From positions 1 through 17,713 of the forward strand of contig JAEZUG010000003.1 in assembly GCA_023421135.1 (NCBI GenBank): a stretch of 17,713 bases of DNA. The letters are read 5' to 3'. Below, piece by piece: positions 15,815 through 17,713 of this stretch (its first letter is position 1; each line of letters starts with the position of its first letter). The notes beneath the pieces are model-generated. The model searched no databases. It saw only the letters and a list, made by a program, of their open reading frames with translations, and was not told where the DNA came from. This DNA is from Candidatus Cloacimonadota bacterium (GTDB taxonomy: Bacteria; Cloacimonadota; Cloacimonadia; Cloacimonadales; Cloacimonadaceae). The translations under genes were made by a program, and so were the position numbers.

Positions 15815-15873
15815 GACACGCATGAAGATACATGGGTGTCACATGGGTGTCTCATGGGTGTCTCATGCGTGTC
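15815..15873. repeat. Phased 10-bp direct repeats with an inverted copy
   Basis: CATGGGTGTC occurs at 15831-15840, 15842-15851 and 15853-15862, and a variant CATGCGTGTC at 15864-15873. That is four direct copies at an exact 11-bp period. GACACGCATG at 15815-15824 is the exact reverse complement of the fourth copy and forms a 10-bp hairpin with the first copy (one mismatch, 6-nt loop). Degenerate inverted copies (ACCCAT) occur at 15785-15790 and 15807-15812. The location between two divergent genes and the one-turn spacing suggest an operator. A dispersed genomic repeat is the alternative. Confidence 0.7.
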
Positions 15874-15998
15874 GTATCAGAGCCAGGTTTGAACCAAGAA
15901 GATTAGTAGGAAGCGTCGCGGTGAATTGAGAGAGGAATATCTTGACTTCTATGGCTTGGACAGATTTTTGGAGGAAAGAATATTTGTGAGGAAAGACC

Positions 15999-17399
15999 AT
16001 GGAGAACATACGCATTGGAATAGTGGGGAATATCGGAGTGGGAAAATCCACTTTTATAGAGGCAGCCAGCTCTGCCCCACTCAACAAAGTTTTGACCTCT
16101 GTTTATCCCAAACCAAACGGTACCGAGGGAGTCTATGCCTTCCCGGAGAAGTTCAATCCAATCGTGCTGGATTCCTTTTACAAAGACCCTGTTGCCAATG
16201 CCTTCATGGCTCAGATAGAATTCTTCAATGGCAGATTGGATCGCCAAAAGCTGATCCACTCCTGTCGGGGAATTGTGTTGGAAGACAGAACTCTGGCGGA
16301 GGACTATCACATCTTTGGTAAAGCTCAGAGAATCCTGCAAAACATGACAGAACCGGAGTTTATCGCCTATCAGCGCACATACAGGCTTATGACCGAACAG
16401 ATCAAAGAGCCCGATCTGCTGGTCTATTTCAAAGCAGATGTACCTACTTTGCTGGAACGCATCCGGGAACGTGGACGTGAGAGCGAGCTTGCCATCGCTC
16501 CAGATTATCTTGAGCTGCTCAATAACCTCTATGAAGATTTTGTGACGCATCACGTGAGCTGCCCCGTCCTGGTGATCGATGCCGATAAAGCCGTGGATAA
16601 AGCAGAGTGGCAACGCCGCACCATCAATCTGGTGGCTGAACAGGTAAAGGCTTTGGGACTACGTGTATCCAGCCCGGGAATCAGCGAATGGGTCACCCTG
16701 CCACAGACAGAGGCCACCTTAAAAGCAATCGATGCTGAGCGTGAGCTGGAACAGTATCTGGCAGATCATCCCAAACTTATCACCATCGCCGGGAATGTGG
16801 GCTTGGGCAAATCCACTCTCACAGCAATAATGGGACGCAGCCTGAAGATCAATACCCTCTATGAGAAGCCGGAAGAGAATCCGCTATTGGAGAAGTTCCT
16901 GGGCGACAAGAAGACTTGGTGCTACGAGCTGCAATTGCACTTCCTGCAGATGCGGGCACAGCAGCGGCGATTAGGGAAAAGCGGGGACGGCAGCTACGTG
17001 AAAGACCGCTCCTTGCCGGAAGATTTGCTGGTATTCTGCAATCAGTTCCATGCCGATGGGCTGCTGACAGAAGATGAGCTGGATAACCTGATCACAGAGT
17101 TTCAGACCGTGAACCGACAGCTTCCCTCCTCCGACCTGATTATCTTGTTACAGGGAAATCCTTCGCTGGCCTGGGAAAGAATTCAACAGCGCGGCCGGGA
17201 AATGGAGATAGAGGGTGGATGGCAGTTTACGGAAATCAATAACCTCAATCGTTGGTACAAGAGCTACGGCTCCAATGTGGTGAAGCTGGGCTTTCATAAC
17301 GGCCCGGTGCTGGAAATCGATGTCGAAAAGCTCGATCTAACCAACCGCATCCACGTGGGCTATATCTTTGAGAGAGTGCTGGAGGTATTGAGGGGGTAG
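15999..17399 (+). CDS. Tandem-domain deoxynucleoside kinase (two dNK domains fused)
   Basis: Deoxynucleoside kinases phosphorylate salvaged deoxynucleosides to 5'-monophosphates. This 466-aa protein contains two complete-looking dNK folds; the usual protein has about 200-220 aa. Domain 1 (1 to about 220): P-loop GNIGVGKS (10-17), NP and FYKDP (53-64), DRT with ED (96-102), LID arginines in RIRERGRESE (154-163). Domain 2 (about 258-466): P-loop GNVGLGKS (265-272), Y288-E289 with NPLLEKF (294-300), DRS with ED (336-342), LID region R394-E401. Domain 2 keeps the catalytic glutamate E289; at the aligned site domain 1 has F48. GAGGAA at 15988-15993 precedes the ATG, and an in-frame TGA at 15987-15989 bounds the start. 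Lactobacilli have two adjacent dNK genes whose products form a heterodimer; this may be a fused equivalent. Substrates are unknown. Confidence 0.88.
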   Translation: MENIRIGIVGNIGVGKSTFIEAASSAPLNKVLTSVYPKPNGTEGVYAFPEKFNPIVLDSFYKDPVANAFMAQIEFFNGRLDRQKLIHSCRGIVLEDRTLAEDYHIFGKAQRILQNMTEPEFIAYQRTYRLMTEQIKEPDLLVYFKADVPTLLERIRERGRESELAIAPDYLELLNNLYEDFVTHHVSCPVLVIDADKAVDKAEWQRRTINLVAEQVKALGLRVSSPGISEWVTLPQTEATLKAIDAERELEQYLADHPKLITIAGNVGLGKSTLTAIMGRSLKINTLYEKPEENPLLEKFLGDKKTWCYELQLHFLQMRAQQRRLGKSGDGSYVKDRSLPEDLLVFCNQFHADGLLTEDELDNLITEFQTVNRQLPSSDLIILLQGNPSLAWERIQQRGREMEIEGGWQFTEINNLNRWYKSYGSNVVKLGFHNGPVLEIDVEKLDLTNRIHVGYIFERVLEVLRG

Positions 17400-17431
17400 G
17401 GGATAAAACAAGCGTGCTACCAGTGCAACTC

Positions 17432-17484
17432 TATTAGCGCTCCCGAAGCGCTACAGTGTAGAACAGCGCCTGGGTATTAGCGCT
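17432..17484. repeat. Duplicated TATTAGCGCT with an AGCGCT hairpin
   Basis: TATTAGCGCT is present at 17432-17441 and again at 17475-17484. Between them, TAGCGCT (17435-17441) pairs with AGCGCTA (17447-17453) around CCCGA, giving a 7-bp stem about 35 nt after the kinase stop. No T run follows, so it is a weak terminator candidate at best. Confidence 0.5.
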
Positions 17485-17673
17485 ACTTCGCCCCAAACCT
17501 GTGTTTACCTAGTTTGATGTCTGATGTTTCTGCCTTTTTGGGATTATCCTCGTGATAAGAGCTGTCTTTTTGCGGATATACTCTTGGAGACTATTGAATA
17601 ATAACCCGTTTCCAGGAATTCCGCGATAATCCGTCAGAGTACACTCATTACCACCTAATGTTCACATTATGTC

Positions 17674-17693
17674 ATTCCTGCGAAGGCAGGAAT
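17674..17693. repeat. ATTCCTGC(N4)GCAGGAAT short palindromic repeat
   Basis: This is a perfect 8-bp inverted repeat around GAAG, within GTCATTCCTGCGAAGGCAGG and followed by AATCCATGG. It resembles the widespread bacterial intergenic palindromes of the ATTCC-N-GGAAT type, such as neisserial dRS3-like elements. It is probably a dispersed repeat. Copy number cannot be seen in this window. Confidence 0.6.
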
Positions 17694-17713
17694 CCATGGG
17701 TACTACAACCCGT

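Larger units (their letters stand above)
17400..17713. other. Gene-free region with short palindromes
   Basis: No convincing coding sequence or RNA gene is seen in these 314 nt; open frames are short and lack ribosome binding sites. The region holds a TAGCGCT/AGCGCTA hairpin, a second TATTAGCGCT copy, and an ATTCCTGC/GCAGGAAT palindrome near the edge. No clear terminator with a T tract follows the kinase gene. Confidence 0.6.

Noticed and set aside
15815..15873. CRISPR array
   Set aside because: The repeats are only 10 bp with a 1-bp spacer, far too short and regular for CRISPR repeats and spacers, and no cas gene is present.
15942..15984. TTGACT at 15942 and TTGGAC at 15956 as -35 boxes for the kinase gene
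   Set aside because: At proper spacing the -10 candidates are TTTTTG or AATATT, which are poor, and a start from the second would leave almost no leader before the ATG.
15893..16321. Open frame overlapping the start of the kinase gene, with a charged, protein-like stretch before the kinase ATG (about 15893-16000)
   Set aside because: Its only start option is a TTG at 15926 without a Shine-Dalgarno, and most of the frame is a shifted reading of the well-supported kinase gene.

Overview
This window is mostly a conserved bacterial transcription and translation cluster. In order it holds tRNA-Thr (3' part), tRNA-Tyr, tRNA-Gly, tRNA-Thr, tuf, rpmG, tRNA-Trp, secE, nusG, rplK, rplA, rplJ, rplL, rpoB, rpoC, rpsL and rpsG, all on the + strand. 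A very strong intrinsic terminator closes the cluster at 14204-14230. Gene content, Shine-Dalgarno usage, the long inserted segments in beta and beta', and the O2/NO-detoxifying flavoprotein point to an anaerobic or microaerophilic Gram-negative-type bacterium. The protein style and the style of the intergenic repeats remind me of Cloacimonadota ('Candidatus Cloacimonas' relatives) or a nearby FCB lineage. That placement rests on recall, not on a search.

Region by region: 1-329 is a tRNA array that runs into tuf (390-1574). 1589-2617 carries rpmG, tRNA-Trp, secE and nusG. 2636-4787 is the L11/L1/L10/L12 ribosomal protein block. 4788-4992 is a hairpin-rich leader between rplL and rpoB with an attenuator-like stem-loop. 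4993-13269 is rpoB-rpoC, and 13312-14178 is rpsL-rpsG. 14231-14519 has no gene but is packed with inverted repeats. A flavodiiron protein gene (14520-15689, - strand) converges on rpsG. It is divergent from a double-domain deoxynucleoside kinase gene (15999-17399, + strand). The 309-bp gap between those two genes holds an unusual array of 10-bp repeats at 11-bp spacing. 17400-17713 has no recognisable gene and several short palindromes.

How the genes work together: the main cluster supplies elongation factor Tu with some of the tRNAs it carries, the GTPase-associated centre and stalk of the ribosome (L11, L1, L10, L7/L12), two 30S proteins (S12, S7), the catalytic core of RNA polymerase, the elongation factor NusG, and the SecE translocase subunit. 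fusA does not follow rpsG, so the classical rpsL-rpsG-fusA-tuf string is split here.

The window is largely housekeeping and I see no obvious new defence or mobile system. The best candidates for something less described are: three tandem 27-residue repeats inside RpoC; the fused two-domain deoxynucleoside kinase, whose N-terminal half seems to lack the usual catalytic glutamate; the helically phased repeat array upstream of it; and the structured noncoding segment after rpsG.
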